DNA from: Paludibacteraceae bacterium
Lineage (GTDB): Bacteria > Bacteroidota > Bacteroidia > Bacteroidales > Paludibacteraceae
Assembly (NCBI GenBank): GCA_017394705.1
Contig: JAFPXH010000005.1
Span: forward strand, 226,564-290,563
Direction: 5' to 3'
Length of the DNA stretch: 64,000 nucleotides
A program made the position numbers and the translations under genes. The notes beneath the pieces were generated by a model. That model had not been told where the DNA came from. It did not search any database and saw nothing but the letters and a program-made list of their open reading frames with translations. The stretch's first letter is position 1, and each line of letters opens with the position of its first letter. Positions 26,472-35,561 of this stretch are shown piece by piece.

Positions 26472-28088
26472 TTATTGAACTTTTTGTCCTTGGAGCGTAT
26501 AAGTCTGCTCTCCTTTTTCGATGAGCATAATGCCGTCACGCAGTTTTTTGGAAGAACGGTCTTCAGCTGCAGACACTTCATCTACACCGTTTCCGACGAT
26601 GGGTTCGTTAATCTTTAGCGATATACGCAAATCGTCTGTACGGTTTTTATAAGAAGTTGATCTCCAATGCGTTACATCTTCTACAATCGACTGAACGGGT
26701 TCTTTTACAATCTCTGTAGCCAATAGTTTGAGTCCCGGAAGTATCATCATCAATTTTAAGTTACTGCCCACCATTTCGGTCATCATATCTTCCATTCCAG
26801 TATAGATGGCATCAGCTATCACTTGTGCATTCGAATCCTCCGATTCATTAGCTTTACTATGAAGGATATACAAATCGATGATGTGTTGACCAAGATGCCG
26901 ATTCACCAAATCCAGTTGACCGGCAGAGTCAGGAATGATACTTAAAATCTCGTCTTTGAGACTGAATCCAAGCGTTTGTTCAAGTTTGGACATGTTGTCG
27001 CCAAGGCTGCTCAGTCCCGCATCCAAATTAGCCAGCGCTTTATTGAATGCACGATAGGTCATATCCGGAATCAAGTTGGCCGTGTGCTCGCGCATCCAGT
27101 TCTCGTTGTATTGCTCAAAATCAGACACGTGAGTCTGCGTCGAACGGATATAATCCGTTTTTACTCCTACTTGTGAACAATCGCCCGAGATAGTCAACCA
27201 GCGGTAAGGGCAAGGGAATGTAATCGGCGAACCTGTACTTATCTCCACTATACTGTCGTTCGTCAGCCCGGTCGTATCGCGGTATGTGGTAATGCTGTTC
27301 ACATGGAAATGACCGGTTAGAACAAGCCGTACACCATGATGCATCAACAGGTCCCGAATAGCCGCTGCATTCTCGAATTGACAGGCTTTCTCCAGTGTTC
27401 CTTGTTGGTCAAAATGGTCCATGAGCTGCCAATGAGTCATCGCTATCACCATATTGCCTTTTGCACGAGCCGGATCGATATAATTGTTTAACAGAGCCTC
27501 TAATTCCGTCATGTCTATAGAACCGGTAGATGCCGTGCCGTTGGAACCGTCTAATCCGAGAATGGTAACACCCTCAAACGGTTCGGCAACAAAACTATTT
27601 CCGGACATCTCGATAGCCGGATCTCTAAAAAACGGTTCATAGAAACTAAGCCACGTATAACCTTGCTCTTCCAGACTGTTCACACGCTCTTTCTCTTCTC
27701 CCATGTATTGATACGGCTTGCCGCCTAAATCATGGTTTCCGGGAATAAACAAAGCAGGAATACCTGCCTCTTTCAGGCGCTCCAGATCTTCTTTGATGAT
27801 GGCATGACTGGCATACTCGTCATCTTTTGTCAAATCACCGGGAATGAGCAGCAAGTCCGGTTTGTACAGCAATGCGGTATCCATCAGTTGCTTCCATATT
27901 TCCTCACTCATATCCAACATCTTACGCTGTTTTTGCATCATGGACTGGAAAGAGGTGCTTTGCCCATCAAACAGACTCTTTGCAAACACATGCGGGTCTG
28001 TAATGACCATGATTTTTTTCTCTTTACTTTCCGATTGACCGAAAGCCAAAAGCGGCGCGAGAGCCAATAAAAGGAATAGTTTTTTCAT
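26472..28088 (-). CDS. Secreted metallophosphoesterase
   Basis: A 538-residue protein with a signal peptide (MKKLFLLLALAPLLAFGQS). The calcineurin-like fold motifs are present in order: ITDPHVF (about 30), IPGDLTKDDE (about 82), IPGNHDLGG (about 115), AMTHWQLMDH (about 222) and LTGHFHVNS (about 262). These supply the two-metal centre, although the first motif has DPH where DxH is usual. The substrate is unknown. A helical C-terminal region follows. The last 25 residues (KKLRDGIMLIEKGEQTYTLQ) form a tail shared with other secreted proteins in the window, possibly a sorting signal. Confidence 0.88.
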   Translation of the reverse strand: MKKLFLLLALAPLLAFGQSESKEKKIMVITDPHVFAKSLFDGQSTSFQSMMQKQRKMLDMSEEIWKQLMDTALLYKPDLLLIPGDLTKDDEYASHAIIKEDLERLKEAGIPALFIPGNHDLGGKPYQYMGEEKERVNSLEEQGYTWLSFYEPFFRDPAIEMSGNSFVAEPFEGVTILGLDGSNGTASTGSIDMTELEALLNNYIDPARAKGNMVIAMTHWQLMDHFDQQGTLEKACQFENAAAIRDLLMHHGVRLVLTGHFHVNSITTYRDTTGLTNDSIVEISTGSPITFPCPYRWLTISGDCSQVGVKTDYIRSTQTHVSDFEQYNENWMREHTANLIPDMTYRAFNKALANLDAGLSSLGDNMSKLEQTLGFSLKDEILSIIPDSAGQLDLVNRHLGQHIIDLYILHSKANESEDSNAQVIADAIYTGMEDMMTEMVGSNLKLMMILPGLKLLATEIVKEPVQSIVEDVTHWRSTSYKNRTDDLRISLKINEPIVGNGVDEVSAAEDRSSKKLRDGIMLIEKGEQTYTLQGQKVQ

Positions 28089-28103
28089 ATCTGTTATTGT
28101 TTG

Positions 28104-30932
28104 TTATTGCAATGTGATTTCCACTCGTCTATTGAGTTGTCGGCCTTCTTCCGTCTCATTTGTAGCGACCGGCTTGGTATCTCCATACCCGAAAGCACTG
28201 ATATTCTGCGGATTACAACCGTATTCAATCAGTTTGTCTCGCACAGCATTAGCGCGTGCTTGTGACAACTGCCTATTGTCTTCCGGTTTACCGATATTAT
28301 CCGTATGTCCGGCTATGCGTACCTTATAGTTGTATGTATAGATAAACGTTGCAATTCGTTGTAATTCAGGAAGTGAACTGTCTTCGATTACTGCTTTGCC
28401 GGTCTCAAACAGTAAGTTCTCTATGGCTACTGCTTCGTTCATCTTCAGCACGGTTATCGTTTCCGGTCGTTTGTCTGCCGGCATAGCGACAGTGTAGATA
28501 TCATGTCTGCGGCCGTTTTTCTGCGCATAATAAGCCGTCTGACCATCTGCCGAGATCTTATACCAGCAGTCTCTGCCGGTCGTATTAATCGTAGGACCAA
28601 GGTTCTCCGGTTCTGACCAGCAAGTCCAGCAACTATCACTTAATCTGCGACTTACCCATACATCCAAATCACCTGACGTGCCTTCTCTATCCGACGAGAA
28701 ATAGAGCGTTTTCATATCAGGATGCAGGAAGGGCGAACGCTCCATACCTGCGGTATTGATAGCAGAACCGATGGAATACGGTTGACTCCAACGACCTTGA
28801 GTATCCCGTTCGCTAATAAAGATATTCAGAGACGGTTTTTCTTCTCCCTCCGATGCATAATTGGCTGCGAAAAGCAGCACGCTTCCATCCGCGCTGATCT
28901 GTGCATCTGCCTGCCAATTGCCTAACTGCAAATAACTCGGCAGAGGTCGCGGTTCGGACCATGAAGAGCCATTACGAACGGAGAAACACATACGGCCTTC
29001 TACGAAGACTAACATTGTCCGCCCATCGCCGCTGATAGAGGTAGGCGCTTCGTTACGGTATGGATTGCTCAACTCGGGTATACGCCGTGCACTACTCCAT
29101 TCACCTGTTCGCGCATCGCGGCGGGAGACATAGATATCTTCCGTTTCTGAGCCCTCTTCCCGATGTAAGCCCACGAAATACATAGTGCGGTCATCAATTG
29201 TCACAACCGGTCCGTATTCTTCGCCTTGTAGCGTGTTTATCGAAGAAGGAAGAGGTGTGGCGCTGCAGAAGATAAGCACTAACAACTGGGCGGCCATGAC
29301 ACGCAAGAAAGTCGTAAACGGATAAACGGTGGCATAGCAAATAGAGGCCTGGTTATTCTCCGAAGATAGCGACTGCGCATAAGGCAATGCCATGGCAGAA
29401 GTCATGGAACCAATAAGAAGGCCTGTCACTTTGAAATAATTGATATGCAGCCATTTATATGCTATTGCGCCTACTATCAATAAGGGTAATAACGTAATAA
29501 TAAAGCCGTATCCTATCCATAAATAACCGCCATTGACTAATGTAGGCACAAATTCTTCTCCCACGCTCAGACCTAACGCAGCCAGGAAGAGCGTCAAACC
29601 AACCTGGCGCAGCATCATATTAGCAGAAGTGGTAGAGAACGTGACCATATTATAATAGGGTCCGTAATGACCTATCAGCAATGCTACAATCAGCGAACCG
29701 CCTACCAAACCCAGTTTGAAGGTTTGGCCCATTCCCGGAATAGGAATCGGCAGTAATCCAACACAGATGCCTAATACTATGCCAAAGAAGACCGGTAATA
29801 GATGCGGCACATCCAGACGTTTCAATTCGTTGCCGAAAGTGTCGGCCACGCGCTGTACATCATTTTTATCTCCTACAACCATCAAGCGGTCTCCTAACTG
29901 CAAAATCATGTCGTCTGTCGCCAACAAATCAATACCCGCGCGGTTAACACGCGTAATGGTGGCATGATATTGTTGCCGCAGATTGAAGGAACGGATACGC
30001 TTACCGTTACACTCCGGTTTGGTAACGGCTATACGTCTGGAAATCAAGTGGTCAGACTTCTCTTTCTGTACCTGCAGATTATAGTCTTTCAATTGACCTA
30101 AGAGCCGCAGAGAACTTACATGCCGGTTGTCGGTTAACACACGAATCGTATCGCCGTTTTGGAATGTAGTCTCTTCATTGATCAGTTCGTCCGAACCATT
30201 GGCACGAATCACACGACTGACAACAATTTCTTTCACCGGACTAACCTGTAACAGGTCACGCAGTCGCATAATGCCTAATTGCGGATTATTGATCGTTATA
30301 TCTACGCAAACAGGCTCTTCGCCTTCGGCGCGCACTTCATCGCGCAATCGTTTCTCCTCTTCCGGCAGTTGGACTTTGAAACACTTGCGTATTAGTTCGA
30401 AAGCCAATATAACCCCTACTATACTAAGCGGATACGCAACGGCATAACCCGTAGCGATATCAGGGTTGTTTTGCCCCGTTATATCAAAATAAGCCTGCTG
30501 CGCTGATGCCAAAGAAGGCGTGGAAGTGGTGGCACCGGACATTACACCGGCCATTGTGCTCATATCAATACCAGTAATATAATGCAGAACAATGGCACAT
30601 ACGCAGCCTAATAGCACAATCGCCGCGGCTAACATATTCAGCGTAAGCCCGCTTTTCTTAAAAGGCGAAAACGACGGACCAACCTGTAAACCAATCGAAT
30701 AGACGAAAAGTATCAGACCGAAATCTTTGGCAAATTGCGCCACACTATGATCAATAGCAATACCAAAAGAAGCCAAGGCTATACCAATGAAGAGCACCCA
30801 CGTTACACCTAACGAGAAATGCTTAATCTTTGCTTTCTCGCCAAGCCATAGGCCTATTGTCATCACTACCGTCAGCCAAAGCAATGACTGAGTGATGGAC
30901 GGTTGAAATAAAAACTGCTCTATCTCGTTCAT
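28104..30932 (-). CDS. Fusion of an AspT/YidE-type transporter with a PD40 propeller and an OmpA domain
   Basis: A 942-residue protein. Residues 1-170 and about 375-555 hold membrane segments of the YidE/AspT antiporter family. Between them are two TrkA-C (RCK-C) domains (about 200-290 and 295-370, the latter with GDRLMVVGDKNDVQRV). Such transporters normally end near residue 555, at FLRVMAAQLLVLIF. Here the frame continues into a WD40-like PD40 region (about 570-800, with GRTMLVFVEGRMCFS and TLYFSSDREGTSGDLDVWVS) and an OmpA peptidoglycan-binding domain (about 830-940, with AGHTDNIGKPEDNRQLSQAR). The ATG at 30932 is preferred to the GTG at 30938. The stop of cinA overlaps this start region. 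Confidence 0.9.
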   Translation of the reverse strand: MNEIEQFLFQPSITQSLLWLTVVMTIGLWLGEKAKIKHFSLGVTWVLFIGIALASFGIAIDHSVAQFAKDFGLILFVYSIGLQVGPSFSPFKKSGLTLNMLAAAIVLLGCVCAIVLHYITGIDMSTMAGVMSGATTSTPSLASAQQAYFDITGQNNPDIATGYAVAYPLSIVGVILAFELIRKCFKVQLPEEEKRLRDEVRAEGEEPVCVDITINNPQLGIMRLRDLLQVSPVKEIVVSRVIRANGSDELINEETTFQNGDTIRVLTDNRHVSSLRLLGQLKDYNLQVQKEKSDHLISRRIAVTKPECNGKRIRSFNLRQQYHATITRVNRAGIDLLATDDMILQLGDRLMVVGDKNDVQRVADTFGNELKRLDVPHLLPVFFGIVLGICVGLLPIPIPGMGQTFKLGLVGGSLIVALLIGHYGPYYNMVTFSTTSANMMLRQVGLTLFLAALGLSVGEEFVPTLVNGGYLWIGYGFIITLLPLLIVGAIAYKWLHINYFKVTGLLIGSMTSAMALPYAQSLSSENNQASICYATVYPFTTFLRVMAAQLLVLIFCSATPLPSSINTLQGEEYGPVVTIDDRTMYFVGLHREEGSETEDIYVSRRDARTGEWSSARRIPELSNPYRNEAPTSISGDGRTMLVFVEGRMCFSVRNGSSWSEPRPLPSYLQLGNWQADAQISADGSVLLFAANYASEGEEKPSLNIFISERDTQGRWSQPYSIGSAINTAGMERSPFLHPDMKTLYFSSDREGTSGDLDVWVSRRLSDSCWTCWSEPENLGPTINTTGRDCWYKISADGQTAYYAQKNGRRHDIYTVAMPADKRPETITVLKMNEAVAIENLLFETGKAVIEDSSLPELQRIATFIYTYNYKVRIAGHTDNIGKPEDNRQLSQARANAVRDKLIEYGCNPQNISAFGYGDTKPVATNETEEGRQLNRRVEITLQ

Positions 30933-30937
30933 AACCA

Positions 30938-32170
30938 CTAATCCTCTAATCCTCTAATCCTCTCCAACATGCCTATTAACGCCTTAGTGCATGCGCGGTC
31001 TGTTATCTGCTCGCGCAGTTTACCCAATTGAAAGCACTCTGCCGTTGTTCCTTCAGGCGTCGACCAAGCTATCCAAACGGTTCCTACAGGTTTCTCTTTG
31101 GTACCTCCTGTCGGCCCGGCTATGCCACTGGTGGCAATACTATAATCAGTCCCTATTTGTCTGCGAACAGCATTTGCCATTTGGATTACCACCTCTTCGC
31201 TTACTACACCGCGCGCTTTTATTGTTTCTGCAGGGACATCCAACAAGTGCTCTTTTACACTGTTATCATAGCTGATAATAGACCCGTAATAGAAGGCAGA
31301 ACTGCCTGCATGCTTATTCAGCAAAGCCGCTAATTTACCGCCGGTACAACTCTCTGCCGTCGCAATCGTTTTGCCCAACTCCTTAAGTTTGTTGCCTACG
31401 AGAACTTCAATCGGGTCATCCGTTTCGGCAATACAATAATCTGCCACAAGGGATTTTAACTCCGCAAACAAAGCGTCCATCTCTTTGTCTGTCTGGCCGC
31501 CATAGGCTGATAGACGCAAACGTATAATACCGTCCTTAGGCAAATAAGCCAGATGAACCGAAGAAGGCAATGAAGTCTCAAAATCCTCCAATATAATCGC
31601 CAATGCAGACTCCGGAATACCGGTCACTTGCAGCGTCTTATGAATGATTTGTGTGCGTTGGCGACCAATATATGGCAGAATTTGCTCCTCCATGGCAATC
31701 TTCATCTCATAAGGCACACCGGGCATGGAAGCCAGTATTTTGGCGCCTTTATGGAAAATCATCAATGGCGCGGAGCCTACTCTATTCTCCAGTATTTCTG
31801 CGCATTCCGGCACAAGCCATTGCGTTGCAGTAAGCCGGTTAAGCACATCCGGTCTGGCGCTATATAGCTGCATGATATGCTCACGCACGCGTGCATCTTC
31901 AATAAGGTGTGTGTCGAAATATTCACACAGCACATGTTTGGTTATATCATCTTTGGTAGGACCGAGGCCGCCGGTAGTAAGCACTATATCCGCACGGCCG
32001 AAAGCTTCGTTCAGAGCCGCGATAATATGTTCCCGCTCATCGTGAACAGAGGTTACCTGATATAGTTCGATACCTTGTTCATTCAGTCGTTCGGCTATCC
32101 AGGCGGAATTGGTATCCACCACTTGGCCAATCAGTAGTTCGTCTCCTATGGTAATTACTTCTGCGCGCAT
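30938..32170 (-). CDS. cinA: CinA family protein, nicotinamide-nucleotide amidohydrolase
   Basis: A 410-residue two-domain protein. The N-terminal MoaB/MogA-like (MoCF) domain (about 1-170) includes ITIGDELLIGQVVDTNSAWI and TTGGLGPTKDDITKH. The C-terminal amidohydrolase domain (about 250-405) includes TAESCTGGKLAALLN and ATSGIAGPTGGTKEKPVGTV. The C-terminal domain salvages NMN by deamidation; the N-terminal domain has ADP-ribose pyrophosphatase activity in some members. It overlaps DUF3109 by 16 bp upstream and the fusion gene downstream, so these genes are co-transcribed. Confidence 0.95.
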   Translation of the reverse strand: MRAEVITIGDELLIGQVVDTNSAWIAERLNEQGIELYQVTSVHDEREHIIAALNEAFGRADIVLTTGGLGPTKDDITKHVLCEYFDTHLIEDARVREHIMQLYSARPDVLNRLTATQWLVPECAEILENRVGSAPLMIFHKGAKILASMPGVPYEMKIAMEEQILPYIGRQRTQIIHKTLQVTGIPESALAIILEDFETSLPSSVHLAYLPKDGIIRLRLSAYGGQTDKEMDALFAELKSLVADYCIAETDDPIEVLVGNKLKELGKTIATAESCTGGKLAALLNKHAGSSAFYYGSIISYDNSVKEHLLDVPAETIKARGVVSEEVVIQMANAVRRQIGTDYSIATSGIAGPTGGTKEKPVGTVWIAWSTPEGTTAECFQLGKLREQITDRACTKALIGMLERIRGLED

Positions 32171-32739
32171 TGTTTATGCCATTCTGTGGCTGTCAATTCC
32201 AATTCGTTATACCATGCCTCTCCAAAACGCCGTATAAGCGGTTCTTTGAGGAATTGATATAAAGGTGTATGTTGTTTTTTCCCTAATACTCTTGCACAAT
32301 GACAAATATCCCAGCGGTGATATTCCAACCCTGTGTACTCGCCTACTCTCGTTAGACGTATCGGATAGAGGTGGCAGGAAATAGGCTTTTTAAAATCTAT
32401 CTTTCCGGCATTAAAAGCTTTTTCTATCAAGCAATAACACCATCCCTTATGGTCCGTGCGGGAAAAGATACAATCTTTGTCGTTTACGATCGATGTGACG
32501 CGTTCACCAGAAGGATCATTGTAAGCGATGCCTTGTGCTTCTACAACCGCCTTGGCTTCCTTGGTCATCTCCGGCAGAAGTACAGGTAAGATACTTTGTA
32601 TCTTTTGCTCCTCTTCCTCTGTTAAAGGGGCACCGGCGTCGCCTTCGATACAACAACATCCGTGACAAGAGTCCAAGTCACAGCAGAACTCTTTCTCCAG
32701 GACATCCAGCGAGACTAATGTGTTTTGAATCAGGAACAT
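32155..32739 (-). CDS. DUF3109 family cysteine-rich protein
   Basis: A 194-residue protein of the DUF3109 family. The N-terminal segment CCDLDSCHGCCCIEGDAGAP has a dense Cys cluster, and further Cys residues occur in KDCIFSRTDHKGWCYCLIEKA, PISCHLYPIRL and WDICHCARVLG. The Cys pattern resembles the YkgJ-type metal or Fe-S binding family. The function is unknown. It sits between mntP and cinA, overlapping cinA by 16 bp. Confidence 0.85.
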   Translation of the reverse strand: MFLIQNTLVSLDVLEKEFCCDLDSCHGCCCIEGDAGAPLTEEEEQKIQSILPVLLPEMTKEAKAVVEAQGIAYNDPSGERVTSIVNDKDCIFSRTDHKGWCYCLIEKAFNAGKIDFKKPISCHLYPIRLTRVGEYTGLEYHRWDICHCARVLGKKQHTPLYQFLKEPLIRRFGEAWYNELELTATEWHKQCAQK

Positions 32740-32742
32740 AAA

Positions 32743-33312
32743 TTATAAACCGAAGAAGCCTTCCGCCCATATTTTAATACCTAATGCTATCAATACCAAA
32801 CCGCCGACCAACTCCATGTTAATCTTCAGTTTGCCGACAAAGACGCCTAACAAATATCCACCCAAAGAGAATAAGGTGGTAATCAAGCCGATTGTCAACA
32901 CAGAGGAGAACAGCCATTCCGGGTAAGGAACAAAGAGCAAGCCGGTGGCAAGCACATCAATACTGGTGGCTATGGCCAGCATAAGCAGATATTTGACACT
33001 CCAGTTGGCTTTTTTGCTGTTCTCTGCATGCTTGCTGAAGGACTCGGCAATCATCTTAACTCCCAATATACCTAACAACACCAGTGCTATCCATGGCGCA
33101 TAAGTGCGCATGAAGTTCACAAAGAGCGTTCCGGCGTAGTATCCGATAACAGGCATACCAGTATGAAAAAGGCCGAAGATAAGGGCCATTAGCGCAGGTC
33201 TGGGGCGATTTTTCTGATCATGGATATCAACCGTCAAGCCTTGCACAGCCGAAACGGCGCAGCAATCCATCGCCAGACCTATTCCCATCAATATAACATT
33301 CAACCAGTTCAC
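32743..33312 (-). CDS. mntP: Manganese efflux pump MntP
   Basis: A 189-residue inner-membrane protein with six predicted helices. GIGLAMDCCAVSAVQGL in helix 1 carries the conserved Asp. A second Asp lies in AIATSIDVLATGLLF (about 115). These paired Asp residues bind Mn(II) in the MntP family. It exports manganese. I see no manganese riboswitch upstream; the 23-bp spacer to def is a CTCTAAA-type tandem repeat. Confidence 0.93.
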   Translation of the reverse strand: MNWLNVILMGIGLAMDCCAVSAVQGLTVDIHDQKNRPRPALMALIFGLFHTGMPVIGYYAGTLFVNFMRTYAPWIALVLLGILGVKMIAESFSKHAENSKKANWSVKYLLMLAIATSIDVLATGLLFVPYPEWLFSSVLTIGLITTLFSLGGYLLGVFVGKLKINMELVGGLVLIALGIKIWAEGFFGL

Positions 33313-33345
33313 CTCTAAACACTAAACTCTAAACTCTAATTCCTC
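33313..33345. repeat. CTCTAAA-type tandem repeat between mntP and def
   Basis: CTCTAAACACTAAACTCTAA followed by ACTCTAATTCCTCC fills the spacer and runs into the end of def. Confidence 0.8.
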
Positions 33346-33884
33346 CGATACTTATAACGCGCACCCACTTTGCCTTTGGCAATAGCCAGCAGTTTATTGC
33401 GGACAAAAGTTTTGCGTATCGGTGAGATTCTGTCGGTAAAGACATGTGCTTCCAGATGGTCATATTCGTGCTGAATAATGCGCGCGCAAAAACCGGTGAA
33501 ACTCTCTTCGTGCTCCTCGAAGTTCTCATCCTGAAAACGCATTCTGACGCTTACAGGGCGAACGACATTCTCATTAATCCCCGGCAAAGATAGACAGCCC
33601 TCGCTATAAGAACAGGTCTCTTCGCTTGTCTCAATAATCTCCGGATTGATGAATGTACGCTTGAAATTCTTGCACTCTGGATAGTCTTCCTCCAGATCCG
33701 TACCATCAACGATGAAGAGCCGCCATGCTTTGCCTACTTGCGGTGCGGCCAAACCTACTCCTTCTGCTTGAGCCAAAGTCTCGTACATATCTGCGATAAA
33801 CTGCGTCAATTCAGGGCTTGGCGCTATTTCTTCCGTCGGTTTGCGTAATACCGGCTGGCCATATAAATATATTGGTAATATCAT
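33336..33884 (-). CDS. def: Peptide deformylase
   Basis: This enzyme removes the formyl group from nascent proteins. The 182-residue protein has the three motifs: GVGLAAPQVG (about 42-51), EGCLSLPG (about 94-101) with the metal-binding Cys, and QHEYDHLEAHVF (about 140-151) with the two metal-binding His and the catalytic Glu. It is co-directional with ruvX and mntP. Confidence 0.96.
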   Translation of the reverse strand: MILPIYLYGQPVLRKPTEEIAPSPELTQFIADMYETLAQAEGVGLAAPQVGKAWRLFIVDGTDLEEDYPECKNFKRTFINPEIIETSEETCSYSEGCLSLPGINENVVRPVSVRMRFQDENFEEHEESFTGFCARIIQHEYDHLEAHVFTDRISPIRKTFVRNKLLAIAKGKVGARYKYRRN

Positions 33885-33908
33885 TGGTAATTTGATATTT
33901 GTGATTTG

Positions 33909-34322
33909 TCATTTTATTGAATCGAGGTATCCCTCGAGTATGATGCAAGCCGCAATCTTATCCACCACGGCTTTGTTTTGCCGGTCTTTCTTCTTCATGC
34001 CGCCGGCTATCATAGCTTGGTGCGCCAATACCGAAGTAAAGCGCTCGTCATACATAGTTATCGGTTTGTCAGGAAATTCCTTCTTGAAATTTCCCATAAA
34101 CGGCCGGATATAATTCATGGACTCCGACTCTTGTCCGTTCATTTGCGTAGGATGACCGATGACTACTTCATCCACAGGCTCATGCGTAAAATAGTCCGTC
34201 AACCAATTCATCAGGTCTTTTGTATCAATCGTAAGCAACGGATTAGCCGTTATGCGGAGTATATCCGTAACGGCTAATCCAGTGCGTTTACGACCGTAGT
34301 CTATGGCGAGAATTCTGCCCAT
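33909..34322 (-). CDS. ruvX: YqgF/RuvX family Holliday junction resolvase-like protein
   Basis: A 137-residue RNase H-fold protein. GRILAIDYGRKRTGLAVTD at the N-terminus carries the first catalytic Asp. VDEVVIGHPTQMNGQES and YDERFTSVLAHQAM (about 90-104) carry the others, and DKIAACIILEGYLDS is the C-terminal Asp motif. Family members are linked to 16S rRNA precursor processing. Its start overlaps the stop of the TPR gene by one base. Confidence 0.94.
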   Translation of the reverse strand: MGRILAIDYGRKRTGLAVTDILRITANPLLTIDTKDLMNWLTDYFTHEPVDEVVIGHPTQMNGQESESMNYIRPFMGNFKKEFPDKPITMYDERFTSVLAHQAMIAGGMKKKDRQNKAVVDKIAACIILEGYLDSIK

Positions 34323-35560
34323 TAAAGGTTATTGAGTTTCTCGCTGATCTCGTTGTATTTATCGTCCATACCGAAGCGATAGTAGAGACCTTTGAGCGTC
34401 TGCATATATCCGCGGTCCTCAGGAGCCATCTCGTGGGCTTTCTCGAAGTACGGAAGTGATTTTTTGAAGACCTCATTCATATCCTGAAGCGCTTTCTTGT
34501 ACGCTTTGTTGTCGGAAATCAAAGCGGCATCCTCATTCATCTTGACAGCCTGATTGTAATATACTCTACCCTTGCCTGCCTCTGCGTCTGCCAAGGTCGG
34601 ATCGAGCGCCAGCGCATTATCAAAGTCTTTCAGGGCCTCTTCGTAGTGTTTCTGATTCTCGTTGAGGTTTCCTTTGATAAGGTGGTACTGTGCTACGTTC
34701 GGCTCACGCTCGATAGCTGTGGTCAGATAATCGATAGCGGCTTGCTCCTGACCGGAGAAAATGTAATAATTGATCAGGTTCTGCAGAAACCACGGCTCTT
34801 GCGGAAAACGGGTAATAGCATTCTCCAGCGTAGCAAGGAACTTAGCGGTATCCTTTACGTTTACATACTCCTGATAAAGGAATTGATTGGTAGAGATAGC
34901 CTCGTACTCACCGTCCTTCAGGTCCTCCAGCAGCGCGATAGCATCTTCATGCAGACCGGCCTGAATAGCGAAGATAGCTGCATAGTATTTATACTGTGTA
35001 TAAATAGTGTCACGCGGCATCTCTTTCTGGAGTTTGTCGTTCTGCATCATCGGCAGTTCCGGAATATCGATATGCATTTTGAATGCCTTGAAAGCGCCTG
35101 CATAATCTTTCTGCTCGTTCAGATGAACGCCGTATTTCACCAGTTCCTGGTTCTTGTAGTACTCCAGCATTTTCTTGGAGATGTTGTTTCGCGTCTTCTG
35201 ATCTACCACTTCGCGACCTTTTTTGTCAAGCGTAGGAACCATCGCCAGTTCGTCTGCTTTGAGCCAGTACTCGTAACTCTCCGTCACTGCTTCGCCTGCC
35301 AGCGCCTGGTCGATTCCCTGACCTAACATCTGGTTGTAGTTCAACTGGGTAATCTGCTGATATCCAATCATTCCGGCCCAGTAATAGGTCTCTGCTGTCG
35401 GCTCTGCTTGGATAGCTTCTTCAATAGCCACGCGGGCGGCATTGAAATCCGGGGTCTCCGACTGAATGTAGCGCTTTGCGGCTTTTACAGACGGGTTTTT
35501 CTGTGCATAGCAGCCCATGCTCATGAGCATGATAACTGCAAGAATCAAAGTCTTTTTCAT
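34322..35560 (-). CDS. Exported TPR-repeat protein
   Basis: A 412-residue protein starting at 35560, which gives the signal peptide MKKTLILAVIMLMSMGCYAQ. An upstream extension to 35593 runs into gyrA and is unlikely. Tetratricopeptide repeats are seen at about 260-360 (for example NQKHYEEALKDFDNALALDP, EAGKGRVYYNQAVKMNEDAA) with a further pair at 380-410, and weaker helical repeats before. The Cys in MGCYAQ could be a lipobox, although the following residues are not ideal. It is probably periplasmic, and the role of such proteins is usually scaffolding. It starts within 2 bp of the gyrA stop. Confidence 0.88.
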   Translation of the reverse strand: MKKTLILAVIMLMSMGCYAQKNPSVKAAKRYIQSETPDFNAARVAIEEAIQAEPTAETYYWAGMIGYQQITQLNYNQMLGQGIDQALAGEAVTESYEYWLKADELAMVPTLDKKGREVVDQKTRNNISKKMLEYYKNQELVKYGVHLNEQKDYAGAFKAFKMHIDIPELPMMQNDKLQKEMPRDTIYTQYKYYAAIFAIQAGLHEDAIALLEDLKDGEYEAISTNQFLYQEYVNVKDTAKFLATLENAITRFPQEPWFLQNLINYYIFSGQEQAAIDYLTTAIEREPNVAQYHLIKGNLNENQKHYEEALKDFDNALALDPTLADAEAGKGRVYYNQAVKMNEDAALISDNKAYKKALQDMNEVFKKSLPYFEKAHEMAPEDRGYMQTLKGLYYRFGMDDKYNEISEKLNNL

Positions 35561-35561
35561 A

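Noticed and set aside
28104-30932. Two separate genes (transporter and PD40-OmpA lipoprotein)
   Set aside because: The frame is open throughout and no start codon with a signal peptide is seen at the junction, so it is reported as one fused gene, with a caution about sequencing error.
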